From Acidimicrobiia bacterium (GTDB lineage: Bacteria > Actinomycetota > Acidimicrobiia > UBA5794 > JAOTWH01): 7,901 nucleotides of DNA. The position numbers and the translations under genes are program-made. The notes beneath the pieces were generated by a model. The model saw nothing but the letters and a program-made list of their open reading frames with translations, did no database searches and was not told where the DNA came from. Below, in pieces: positions 1 to 5,631 of the stretch; the first letter of the stretch is position 1, and each line of letters starts with the position of its first letter. The stretch is from assembly GCA_029863035.1 (NCBI GenBank), contig JAOTWH010000097.1, positions 1 through 7,901 of the forward strand, in the 5' to 3' direction.

Positions 1-555
1 GAAACTTTTCGGAGCAGGCTGTACGCCTACGTACGGGCCCGCTCCCGCTCGGCGGACGACGCCGAGGACATCCTTCAGGAGGTCTTCGTCAAGATTCATC
101 AGCGCATCGAGACGCTTCACGATGACGCCCGCTTGACCTCCTGGCTGTACCGGGTCACCCACAACACCATCGTCGACTACTACCGCAAACGTCGGGCGAC
201 ACCCGTACCCAATCCACCCGAACGACCGGCGTGCTATGACGATGAAGGCCCCACCCCCGAGCAGTTGTTGGCCCCATTCCTGGGCGAACTCCTCGATGGA
301 CTCTCAAACCCTTACCGCGAAGCCCTCCAGCTCACTGAACTCGAAGGGCTCACCCAGCAGGAAATGGGATGCCGCCTGGGTTTGTCCACCAGCGGCGCCA
401 AGTCTCGTGTTCAAAGGGGCAGAGTCATGCTCCGTGAGCAGCTCATCGACTGCTGCGACATCGACCTCGACGCCCGCGGGAATGTGATCGAATTCTCCTC
501 CCACGGATCGGATCCCTGGCCCGAAAAATGTCAATGCGACCCGAGGGACGGCTAA
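1..555 (+). CDS. sigZ: ECF RNA polymerase sigma factor, SigZ-like (5' end outside window)
   Basis: The reading frame is open from base 1 to the TAA at 553-555, so the start lies upstream; 184 residues are visible. Sigma region 2 is seen as DAEDILQEVFVKI followed by LTSWLYRVTHNTIVDYYRK (core binding and -10 recognition). Region 4 is seen as the helix-turn-helix stretch LTQQEMGCRLGLSTSGAKSR (-35 recognition). A TTG at 133 could be mistaken for a start, but it would cut region 2 in half. After region 4 comes a tail with a CC pair (451-456), an LDARGNVIEF stretch and a CQC motif (529-537); such a cysteine-containing tail is what I recall for SigZ-type factors and could bind metal, which is inference. 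No anti-sigma gene follows. The gene converges on an arsR-permease operon, and sigZ-like genes are often found beside such genes, which suggests a metal or metalloid stress role. SigZ assignment is from recognition of the tail, not a search. Confidence 0.85.
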   Translation, partial: ETFRSRLYAYVRARSRSADDAEDILQEVFVKIHQRIETLHDDARLTSWLYRVTHNTIVDYYRKRRATPVPNPPERPACYDDEGPTPEQLLAPFLGELLDGLSNPYREALQLTELEGLTQQEMGCRLGLSTSGAKSRVQRGRVMLREQLIDCCDIDLDARGNVIEFSSHGSDPWPEKCQCDPRDG

Positions 556-735
556 CCCCCAAAGAGCACCCTGCGCCCGCTCGCGAAAGCTACACCCCGC
601 CCGATACGAAAGGCCTTGACTGAAAGAGGCGTTATTACGTGCGCAAGAGGCCGCACCGAAAACTTCGCTCGATGGGGACGCCCTCTCGACCGGTGTGCAA
701 GCTCTCAGACTGCCACCGCCCAAAACTCGACGTGC
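556..735. other. Intergenic gap between convergent sigZ and arsR
   Basis: This 180-base stretch separates the 3' ends of the sigma factor and arsR genes. Frames across it are not protein-like, and the longer frames that cross it lie antisense to its neighbours. A bidirectional terminator would be expected, but I see only a weak GGCCTT / AGAGGC type pairing near 612-631 with no T-run, so no terminator is called. Confidence 0.5.
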
Positions 736-1089
736 TCAACCGATCAACGTGCGGCTGAGGACCGCCAGTCGGACTGGTACGGGGCGGTAGAAGACCCAGC
801 GTCCGCGCTTCTCACGGTCGACCAGCCCTACCTCGAACAGGACTTTGAGATGGTGACTGATGGTTGGCTGGCTCACCCCGAGAGGCTCCACCCAATCACA
901 GGCGGCGCAGGCTTCGCGCTGTGCCGCGATGAGACTCAGAAGCCGAAGCCTGCGGGTCGCCCAAGACTCTGAACCACCGAGCCAGCTGGCTGGCATCCGC
1001 CTCGTCGATGGGCTCTTCGAGAAGCGAGCGCAGCATTCGACGACCGGCAGTAACACCCGATCCGCAATGTCGTTTTTCGTCGACGTCAC
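736..1089 (-). CDS. arsR: ArsR/SmtB-family transcriptional repressor (doubly frameshifted N-terminal part)
   Basis: Predicted to be a dimeric winged-helix repressor that leaves DNA on binding metal(loid). The DNA-binding core is clear: RLRLLSLIAA, then VEPLGVSQPTISHHLKVL (recognition helix) and LVDREKRGRWVFYRPVP (wing). The chosen GTG start at 1089 overlaps the permease TGA in a GTGA, giving 117 residues. Residues encoded between about 1029 and 949 do not look like ArsR in the annotated frame, but a neighbouring frame over 953-1024 reads LLEEPIDEADASQLARW followed by FRVLGDP, the expected ArsR N-terminal helix region. Two compensating frameshifts are therefore likely, either real or from sequence error. 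The usual ELCVCD-type CxC metal site reads CAACD (CxxC) here because of one extra codon at 901-906. The protein may be functional, altered, or artefactually scrambled. Family confidence is high; which metal it senses cannot be told. Confidence 0.85.
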   Translation of the reverse strand: MTSTKNDIADRVLLPVVECCARFSKSPSTRRMPASWLGGSESWATRRLRLLSLIAAQREACAACDWVEPLGVSQPTISHHLKVLFEVGLVDREKRGRWVFYRPVPVRLAVLSRTLIG

Positions 1090-2060
1090 ATCAACACCTG
1101 CGCGATCCAACCTAGAACAAGGGCCCCTCCGAAGAGCAGCGACACGACCAGCGACACGACCCGGGCCCGTGCGATCACCAGCAGCCCGGTGATGGCACCC
1201 ACACTCGTGCCGGCACCGGTGACCAGGAATGCCATGGCCGGTCCCGGTCCTATGCCACCGTCCATCAGGGAGGCGACCAGCGGGAGCGAGGCTTCCGTAT
1301 TCAGATAGGTGGGTACACCGAGCAGCGCCGCCAGCGGCACCGCCGCCGGTGAGTCGCCACCGAGGTAGTCGACTAGCCAATTGGTTGGAATCACCTCGAT
1401 CACGAGATACCCGACCGCCGTGAAAGCCAGGAAGAACAGCAGCAACCTGCGCCCGATAGTCAGCAACTCTTTGCCGAACTCAGGAAGGCGGAACCGAGCA
1501 CCCAGGGTCCGAAACTCGGCCACTGAGGCGCTACCGGGCCCGATACCGACCGATACAGGCGCAGCGACCTCGCAATTCGAGTCGCAGCTCGACTCAGCCG
1601 GTTGCAGGCGGGCTTGCCCGCACAGCCAACCCGTCTTCTCGACGCCGAGTGCCACAAGCCCTGCCGCAATACCGAGCACGATGGTCCCAACAAAGAAAAC
1701 CAGCGCGAACTCCCAACCAAACAGACCGGCCGAGAAGACCAGTTCGGAAGGGCTGGTGAGCGGTGACGCCACCATGAACGCCACCAGCGGCGCCCAAGGG
1801 GCACTGCTCGCCATCATGCCGAGCACCACCGCGGTGGTACCGCACGAACAGAAGGGGGTAAGAGTGGCGAGGAGCACCGCCGCTCCTGTCGCAACCAGCA
1901 CCCGCCGGCTGAGGAGCTTGGCGACCCGATCAGTGCCCACGTAGGTGGTCACGACCGCCGCCGCCCCCACGGAGATGAGAAGAAAAGGCCACGTGTGAGT
2001 GAACGTGCCGACCACATCCTCGAGGACCCTGAATAGAACGTCCGATATCGAACCGATCAT
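1086..2060 (-). CDS. Permease of the ArsP/YraQ (UPF0718) type, putative metal(loid) efflux
   Basis: A 324-residue integral membrane protein with about eight hydrophobic segments in two halves joined by a soluble loop (roughly residues 143-200). The family hallmark TPFCSCG lies at residues 67-74 in the first half. The second half carries GVPTYLNTEASLPLVASL (249-266), the counterpart motif region. The loop holds extra cysteines at 147, 159 and 163, possible metal ligands. Known members such as ArsP export trivalent organoarsenicals; others have no assigned substrate, so arsenic here is inference from the paired ArsR. The ATG at 2058-2060 is supported by a good Shine-Dalgarno (GGAGAGG on the - strand, about 2064-2070). 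Its stop overlaps the arsR start by 4 bp, so the two are probably translationally coupled in one operon driven from the promoter near 2093-2122. Confidence 0.88.
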   Translation of the reverse strand: MIGSISDVLFRVLEDVVGTFTHTWPFLLISVGAAAVVTTYVGTDRVAKLLSRRVLVATGAAVLLATLTPFCSCGTTAVVLGMMASSAPWAPLVAFMVASPLTSPSELVFSAGLFGWEFALVFFVGTIVLGIAAGLVALGVEKTGWLCGQARLQPAESSCDSNCEVAAPVSVGIGPGSASVAEFRTLGARFRLPEFGKELLTIGRRLLLFFLAFTAVGYLVIEVIPTNWLVDYLGGDSPAAVPLAALLGVPTYLNTEASLPLVASLMDGGIGPGPAMAFLVTGAGTSVGAITGLLVIARARVVSLVVSLLFGGALVLGWIAQVLM

Positions 2061-2089
2061 GCTGCCTCTCCAACTAAATATCGATGTCT

Positions 2090-2122
2090 GTCTATATATA
2101 ACAGCATATAGACGTACGTCAA
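2090..2122 (-). promoter_or_regulatory. Promoter with overlapping inverted-repeat operator for permease-arsR operon
   Basis: Reading the - strand, TTGACG (2117-2122) is followed 16 bases later by TATATA (2095-2100; an alternative TATATA at 2093-2098 has an 18-base spacer), a good sigma70-type promoter ending about 35 bases before the permease ATG. A perfect inverted repeat GTCTATAT (2090-2097) / ATATAGAC (2106-2113) with 8 bases between covers the -10 and spacer. A 10-bp palindrome GACGTACGTC (2111-2120) overlaps the -35. An AT-rich dyad over a promoter is the usual ArsR operator layout, so repression by the operon's own ArsR is the likely mechanism. Confidence 0.65.
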
Positions 2123-2142
2123 TAGATTTTCTGACCCGTTGA

Positions 2143-2183
2143 CCTTGCGCGGCCCGGGAAACCAGCAGGGGCCGCCGCGCAGG
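2143..2183. other. Long imperfect GC-rich hairpin
   Basis: CCT-t-GCGC-GGCCC at 2143-2155 can pair with GGGCC-gcc-GCGC-AGG at 2169-2183, leaving a 1-base and a 3-base bulge and a loop of about 13 bases. No T-run follows on either side, so it is not a standard terminator. It sits just upstream of the permease promoter; its role is unknown. Confidence 0.35.
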
Positions 2184-2393
2184 ATCTCACTCAGCCATCC
2201 TGGAGTGCGTCAGCTCGTTCGCAGGGCGGGCCGACCCCAAAGACTGACCAACCGAAAATTCCGGCCGAGGATGACAGCCATCCGAAACATTCAGCCCCCT
2301 TGCCGATTTCGAGCGCGTATTGCGGGGGCCACTCGGTGGATTTGGCGCGGGTTAGGTGCGCCGGCCCGGCCACCCCGTTTTGAGCGGTCCAGA
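2184..2393. other. Gap without recognisable gene
   Basis: An open frame continues on the + strand through this stretch into the recombinase remnant that follows, but its translation (rich in R and P, no recognisable motif) does not resemble the recombinase upstream of that point. I regard it as non-coding sequence joined to the remnant. Confidence 0.4.
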
Positions 2394-2508
2394 GTCGTCT
2401 CGATCACCTTCCGCAGAGACGGTCAGCTGCACGTATCAGCAGGACCACCTTCGTGTACTAACGATGGTGTCGGAGGGACGACTTCAACCCCAAGTACACG
2501 CGATCCCT
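2394..2508 (+). pseudogene. 3'-terminal remnant of a large serine recombinase
   Basis: The frame beginning at 2394 reads VVSITFRRDGQLHVSAG... and then GVGGTTSTPSTRDP. This aligns without gaps to the C-terminus of the larger recombinase remnant at 6582-6698 (VVNLTYHPDGRVHVAAG... RVGGATSTLSTRDP). Only about 38 codons remain; no catalytic, recombinase or zinc-ribbon region precedes them. The position of the other copy's TGA is TGG here, so the frame runs on to 2534. By eye the first 75 nt are only about 55-60% identical to the other copy, while the last 40 are 37/40 identical. It is a relic of a second, diverged recombinase and not an expressed gene. Confidence 0.7.
2467..2506 (+). repeat. 40-bp direct repeat, left copy (possible attachment-site relic)
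   Basis: Matches 6655-6694 at 37 of 40 positions (GTGTCGGAGG at the start, CGACTTCAACCC in the middle, AAGTACACGCGATCC at the end). Weaker similarity continues past the other copy's stop codon to about 2534. On the complement this copy ends CTCCGACACCA, preceded by GGGGTTGAAGTCGTCC; loop and acceptor lengths fit the 3' end of a tRNA (TTGAAGT loop, 7-nt acceptor strand, discriminator A, CCA), although the T-stem pairs poorly and the 5' half of a tRNA is missing. Serine and tyrosine integrases often use tRNA 3' ends as attachment sites. Confidence 0.7.
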
Positions 2509-2534
2509 GGGAGGCCTGGCTGGTGGCTGGCTGA

Positions 2535-2558
2535 ACCCAGCCATGCCCCGAGCTGGGT
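2535..2558. other. Perfect 7-bp hairpin downstream of recombinase remnant
   Basis: ACCCAGC (2535-2541) and GCTGGGT (2552-2558) pair perfectly around a 10-base loop. It lies just after the left recombinase remnant and before a second repeat, and could be that gene's old terminator, but no T-run follows. Confidence 0.4.
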
Positions 2559-2572
2559 CCACCGGACACCCT

Positions 2573-2619
2573 GCGGAGTGTGCGATATGGCTCCGTATTT
2601 GGTGATCAGGGGGCGGTTG
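2573..2619 (+). repeat. Direct repeat B, left copy
   Basis: Similar to 3677-3723. The core from 2587, ATGGCTCC-TATTTGGTGATC, differs from the other copy at one base (G/A), and the 14 bases before it match at 10. After GATC the match continues loosely as a G-rich run. Both copies read MAPYLVI from an ATG with an SD-like GGAG (here 2575-2578) at suitable distance, and the single difference is synonymous. Here the frame stops after 20 codons. It could be the decayed 5' end of a gene, a leader peptide or a mobile-element end. Confidence 0.6.
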
Positions 2620-2683
2620 GCTCGTCCCAGGTGCCGGCAGCCTGGATGATGAGTGGATCTTGGTGCCGCCCAGGCGAGCCCGG

Positions 2684-2705
2684 TTGGGGACCTTCGGCCC
2701 TTTTC
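2684..2705. promoter_or_regulatory. Possible DosR/DevR-like box upstream of SRPBCC gene
   Basis: GGGACCTTCGGCCC (2687-2700), flanked by TTG and TTTTC, matches the mycobacterial DosR consensus GGGACTWWAGTCCC at 11 of 14 positions and is roughly dyad-symmetric. It lies about 135 bases before the SRPBCC start. DosR boxes control hypoxia/NO/dormancy genes in actinobacteria. A single motif with no dosR in view is weak evidence, so the call is tentative. Confidence 0.35.
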
Positions 2706-2836
2706 CCCCGGTGTCCTATGGCGCGAGTCTGAGGCAGGGACGAGAGAATGGGGGTGGTATTGGGATGGATGCAGCGGGGAAAGCCCTGGGCATGTGAAAT
2801 CAGATACTCATCGACTTCTACATGGAGGTGAACGCA

Positions 2837-3292
2837 ATGGCGAAACTGACGCGGAGCATCGACATCGAGGCCCCGGTCGAGAAAGTGTTCGACTTCGCGA
2901 TGGATGTCGGGAAGCTGTGGACCTCGTGGCCTGAAGAGGTTGCGTTGAGGGACGTCGAGTTGAAGCCTGACGGCGTCGGCTCCTCTGCCCGGTTGTTCAC
3001 ACACTTCCTGGCCATCCACATGGAAGGGTCCGTCGAGTACACCGAAGTCATACCCAACCAGCGCATTGTTGCCAAGGTCCACTTCTTCGGTGAGAAGCCC
3101 ACGTGGGTGTTCACGTTCGAACCCGCCGACGGTGGCACGAAGCTAACGGCCGAGGGCGAGTGGCACGTGAATCTCCCCGGTTTGGGCAAGCCCATCGAGG
3201 GAATGCTCGTCAAGGAGCACGAAGGCGGTCTTGAGAGCCTGCTGGCCAACGTCAAATCTCGGGTGGAGGCCAAGGCCGCTGAGGCCGCGTGA
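2837..3292 (+). CDS. SRPBCC (START/Bet v1-like) ligand-binding protein
   Basis: A 151-residue single-domain protein of the usual SRPBCC length. The N-terminus LTRSIDIEAPVEKVFDFAMD (residues 4-23) is the typical first strand plus the APxxxVF helix entry. The middle has the alternating strands SSARLFTHFLAI, GSVEYTEVIPNQRIVAKVHF and TWVFTFEPADGGTKLTAEGEW, and the C-terminal helix (about 115-145, PIEGMLVKEHEGGLESLLANVK) closes the hydrophobic cavity. Such proteins bind lipids or other hydrophobic ligands, act as cyclases, or are stress-related; no specific ligand can be named. ATG 2837 was chosen over the in-frame ATG 2822 because GGAGGTG (2824-2830) is an excellent SD six bases before 2837 and overlaps the upstream ATG. 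No signal peptide, so cytoplasmic. It stands alone, 5' of an unrelated gene, with a DosR-like box upstream and repeat B on both sides. Confidence 0.85.
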   Translation: MAKLTRSIDIEAPVEKVFDFAMDVGKLWTSWPEEVALRDVELKPDGVGSSARLFTHFLAIHMEGSVEYTEVIPNQRIVAKVHFFGEKPTWVFTFEPADGGTKLTAEGEWHVNLPGLGKPIEGMLVKEHEGGLESLLANVKSRVEAKAAEAA

Positions 3293-3676
3293 GGATGACG
3301 ACGGAGGTCGCAGTACTCAGATTGCCGGCCCGACGGTCGTTGGCGTTCGCCGGGATTTGGTGGACTTGACGCCAGGCGATCATCGGTGACGCAGAGGCTG
3401 ATGAGGCGCCCGCACCTTGGCTGCCCTCCACGGCTACGCAGCAGGACAGCCACCGCCAACCGGGCAGTCGGCAGTCACCGTACACCCACGCCCCAGCTCG
3501 CCCGCACCTCTCGCTCAACCGCCCGGTACGATTTCGCCCAGCAACCCGCACCCGGCAACCGGCGTGGGCTTGCGCTCACGCAAGGAGCGGGGGCCGGCCG
3601 CTCCGAACGCGTCGCCACGTGCCGTGGTCGGTTTGCCTCTGAGAGGCGCTCGCGAGGTGCCGATACTGAGCGTTCG
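3293..3676. other. Gap without recognisable gene; two hairpins
   Basis: About 380 bases after the SRPBCC gene. The frames present are R/P/S-rich and show no motif. Two perfect stems are visible: GGAGCGG (3584-3590) / CCGCTCC (3598-3604) with a 7-base loop, and the short GCCTC (3635-3639) / GAGGC (3643-3647) within an odd-length palindrome. Neither has a T-run. They could be a rho-independent-like stop for the SRPBCC transcript or part of the control region of the next gene. Confidence 0.4.
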
Positions 3677-3723
3677 GTGGAATGCGCGTTATGGCTCCAT
3701 ATTTGGTGATCGGGGCGGGTGGT
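3677..3723 (+). repeat. Direct repeat B, right copy
   Basis: Partner of 2573-2619. An SD-like GGTGGA (3676-3681) precedes ATG 3691, which reads MAPYLVIGAGGR and stops at TAA 3727-3729, overlapping the start of the 355-residue gene (3719). In this position the 12-codon frame could act as a coupled leader peptide. The repeat lies 1104 bases from its partner, and the two flank the SRPBCC gene. Confidence 0.6.
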
Positions 3724-4786
3724 CGATAATGAGTTGATGCTGCCGTTTGGCCCGTTGTTCGCAAGAGACTTGCCGGTGATTGAGATTGAGAGGTTGAGCG
3801 GGACGTTCGCAGTTGAAGACGCCGAAGCCAAGCGGACGTGGGATCACACTCGACGTCGTTTCCTTCGGTGGGAGCCGCAACGGGTGACTCCTCTGTCGGA
3901 GAACCTCAGCCCGCGGGATGGGGTACCCACACCAGGCGGTCTACCTTTGGGTGGCTTGTTGGCTGCGTCCGAGGACTGCCGGGCGGTGGCGGCACTCACG
4001 CTCGATCGGTTCACGGCTGCTTGCGACGGGAGGCAGACCTTCGAGGTGTTGTGTCACCCGGGGTGGCACGGCCGAGACGTGATCGGAGCGGTCGCTTTCC
4101 CGTGGGGGGATCATCGGGCTGTGGCCATCGTACCGACTGAGGACCCGACCGCCTATCGGTTGCTGATCGTCGACGCCGCCACTGGCGAGGTCCACCACGA
4201 GCTGGTGCTGCAGAGCGACCGCCCGGCTGGTTTCACGCTTATCGGCCATCCAACCGGTGGGGGATTCGTTGTTGATGCCGGCCGGGGGCAGGACGGAACC
4301 GACCTGTGGTCCGTTCAAGTGTCCGACGGTACGGTCACCGTGTCCCCTGCCGATACGTTCGAGAGGGTCTTCGCCGACTTTTCACCTGACGGGACCGAGG
4401 TGCTGACCTCCCCGCACCATGGGACGGACCTCGAGATCTTCGCCTGGCCCGACTGGACGCCGTTGGCTGTTTTGCCCGGCGAGGCGGTCTTCGCGACGGA
4501 CGGCAACGAACCGGTAGATTCCTTCGATTACTTCGCCGCCTACGTGACGTCGCGCGGCATTCTTGCCAAGTCCACCGAATACGGTGGGATGGTCGTTGTC
4601 GACCGAGTGACCGGCAACCCGACCCACCGGCTCCTGCTCCCCGGTCTCGAAGCGGACGACGATGGCGCCACGCCAATCCAGTCGTTCGCGCTGATCGGCC
4701 GCACGCACCTCATCACCTGGTCTTGGACACAAGGCGCATCGACAATGGACATCTGGTCACTACCCGAAGATCTCAGTTCTCGATAG
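3719..4786 (+). CDS. Hypothetical protein, beta-propeller/WD40-like (355 aa)
   Basis: I do not recognise a named family. The protein is rich in short beta strands and turns: LLIVDAATGEVHHELVL (148-164), DGTDLWSVQVSDGTVTVSP (192-210), DFSPDGTEVLT (220-230, a WD40/TolB-like SPDG turn), LEIFAWPDWTPLAVLPG (238-254), GGMVVVDRVTGNPTHRLLLPG (289-309) and the closing THLITWSWTQGASTMDIWSLPED (329-351). The pattern 'strand, D-x-x-T-G, strand, L-PG' recurs and suggests a beta-propeller repeat protein, used for binding rather than catalysis. No signal peptide or membrane segment is seen, so it is probably cytoplasmic. The start is uncertain: GTG 3719 gives the full frame and follows a G-rich run, while ATG 3737 would remove six residues; neither has a strong SD. 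The N-terminal 100 residues carry no clear repeat. It has no operon partner. Confidence 0.75.
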   Translation: MVDNELMLPFGPLFARDLPVIEIERLSGTFAVEDAEAKRTWDHTRRRFLRWEPQRVTPLSENLSPRDGVPTPGGLPLGGLLAASEDCRAVAALTLDRFTAACDGRQTFEVLCHPGWHGRDVIGAVAFPWGDHRAVAIVPTEDPTAYRLLIVDAATGEVHHELVLQSDRPAGFTLIGHPTGGGFVVDAGRGQDGTDLWSVQVSDGTVTVSPADTFERVFADFSPDGTEVLTSPHHGTDLEIFAWPDWTPLAVLPGEAVFATDGNEPVDSFDYFAAYVTSRGILAKSTEYGGMVVVDRVTGNPTHRLLLPGLEADDDGATPIQSFALIGRTHLITWSWTQGASTMDIWSLPEDLSSR

Positions 4787-5054
4787 CCAACGTCCCGGTC
4801 CAATCACCCACTCAATACGTGCCGATCGGCGTGGTTTGGCTGTCGGAGCGTTCGGGCGACCGAACCGGGTGATATGCGTCAAACGCTTGCGTCGCCCAAT
4901 GACGGTGCGCCAAGCAGGTCGAGTTGAGCTCTCCACTCCAGACGTGTCGCCGGCGCCGGCCCGAGCCAAGTCGTCCCCCGGGTACGCCGCGGGTCATGCC
5001 ACCAGGTGGATCGCCGCCACTGGCTGCTTCTTCGGGGTACGCTTGGTGGCAAGT
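4787..5054. other. Gap without recognisable gene
   Basis: About 270 bases between the propeller-like gene and the leader of the secreted protein. The frame of the secreted protein stays open upstream to at least 4924, but that part is R/P-rich, has no motif and precedes a clear SD-ATG-signal peptide, so it is treated as non-coding. It presumably holds the promoter of the secreted protein gene; no convincing -35/-10 pair was picked out. Confidence 0.45.
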
Positions 5055-5077
5055 TGCGGCCACGCGCCGTGGCCGCA
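5055..5077 (+). promoter_or_regulatory. Strong hairpin in leader of secreted protein gene
   Basis: TGCGGCCACG (5055-5064) and CGTGGCCGCA (5068-5077) form a perfect 10-bp GC-rich stem with a 3-base loop. It ends 7 bases before the SD GGGAGGAG (5084-5091) of the gene at 5095. It could be an operator, an mRNA-stabilising 5' structure or a translation-control element. No terminator-like T-run follows. Confidence 0.6.
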
Positions 5078-5094
5078 GGGACTGGGAGGAGCTC

Positions 5095-5568
5095 ATGAAG
5101 AAGCTTGGGGTGAGTCTTGCATTAGTAGCCGTATTGGTGGTGGCGGGAGCACTACCGGCTGGGGCGGCAGCTGCCAACACGAGTCCGCTGGACACCAGTT
5201 GCGGTGCGTTTGAAGTCATCCTCGCACAGGGAAGCCTTGTCGCCTTCTATGAGGGCCAGCCGGTTGTGTTTCATGAGGTCGATTCGACCTTCACCGACAC
5301 GGTCGCCCTCGCTACGGGAGAGCAGGCCTTCGGTGGGGACTTTGACTTCGTAGCAGGCAAAGGTCAGGGCATAACAGACCAGTTGACGGAGTGCACATTC
5401 GGAGAGCAGACAGTGGACACGGAGGAGGGCGTACTCAACGCACAGGTCGAAAGGGCTCTTCTCCGCTACTTCCCCAACCTCATCATCACAGATGCCGATC
5501 GTGGGCAACCGGTCACGGTGACGACGGTCATCAGCGGCACACTGTGGGTTCAGTTCCCAGGAAGCTAA
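5095..5568 (+). CDS. Small secreted hypothetical protein (157 aa)
   Basis: ATG 5095 is fixed by the SD GGGAGGAG (5084-5091) and by the Sec signal peptide that starts there: MKK, then the hydrophobic core LGVSLALVAVLVVAGAL, then PAGAAAA with a probable signal peptidase I cut near residues 24-27. There is no lipobox cysteine, so it is released rather than lipidated. The mature part (about 130 residues) is acidic and looks beta-rich (SLVAFYEGQPVVFHEVDSTFTDTVAL, GGDFDFVAGKG, TVTTVISGTLWVQF). It has just two cysteines, residues 36 and 100, which may form a disulfide. No family is recognised and there is no catalytic motif. A possible terminator follows at 5601-5631 and the leader carries a strong hairpin, so it seems to be a single-gene transcription unit. 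Confidence 0.8.
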   Translation: MKKLGVSLALVAVLVVAGALPAGAAAANTSPLDTSCGAFEVILAQGSLVAFYEGQPVVFHEVDSTFTDTVALATGEQAFGGDFDFVAGKGQGITDQLTECTFGEQTVDTEEGVLNAQVERALLRYFPNLIITDADRGQPVTVTTVISGTLWVQFPGS

Positions 5569-5600
5569 AGCCCTTCGGAATCTGTCCATCGAAGAACACC

Positions 5601-5631
5601 AAGGGGACCTCTGCTCGGGCGGGGGTCCCTT
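5601..5631 (+). terminator. Possible terminator hairpin after secreted protein gene
   Basis: AAGGGGACC (5601-5609) pairs with GGTCCCTT (5624-5631) with one bulged G; the loop is about 14 bases. It lies 33 bases past the stop codon. No T-run follows, as is common for high-GC terminators, so the call rests on position and stem only. Confidence 0.45.

Noticed and set aside
616..972. 118-codon + strand open frame
   Set aside because: Lies largely antisense to arsR, shows no motif and has no convincing SD; a shadow frame.
1381..1944. 187-codon + strand open frame opposite the permease
   Set aside because: Fully antisense to the clear membrane protein; composition (S/T/P/R-rich) is that of a complement frame.
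2139..2534. 131-codon + strand open frame as a complete gene
   Set aside because: Only its 3' part (from 2394) resembles a protein, the tail of a recombinase; the rest has no similarity or SD, so it is annotated as a remnant.
2440..2560. A complete tRNA gene on the complement
   Set aside because: Only a T-arm/acceptor-like 3' end is seen. The T-stem pairs poorly and no matching 5' acceptor strand (GTCGGAG) is found at the right distance.
2822..2836. Upstream in-frame ATG for the SRPBCC protein
   Set aside because: It overlaps the strong SD that serves ATG 2837, and the family N-terminus begins naturally at 2837.
4924..5094. N-terminal extension of the secreted protein
   Set aside because: The extension would bury the signal peptide and covers the hairpin and SD; ATG 5095 is far better supported.
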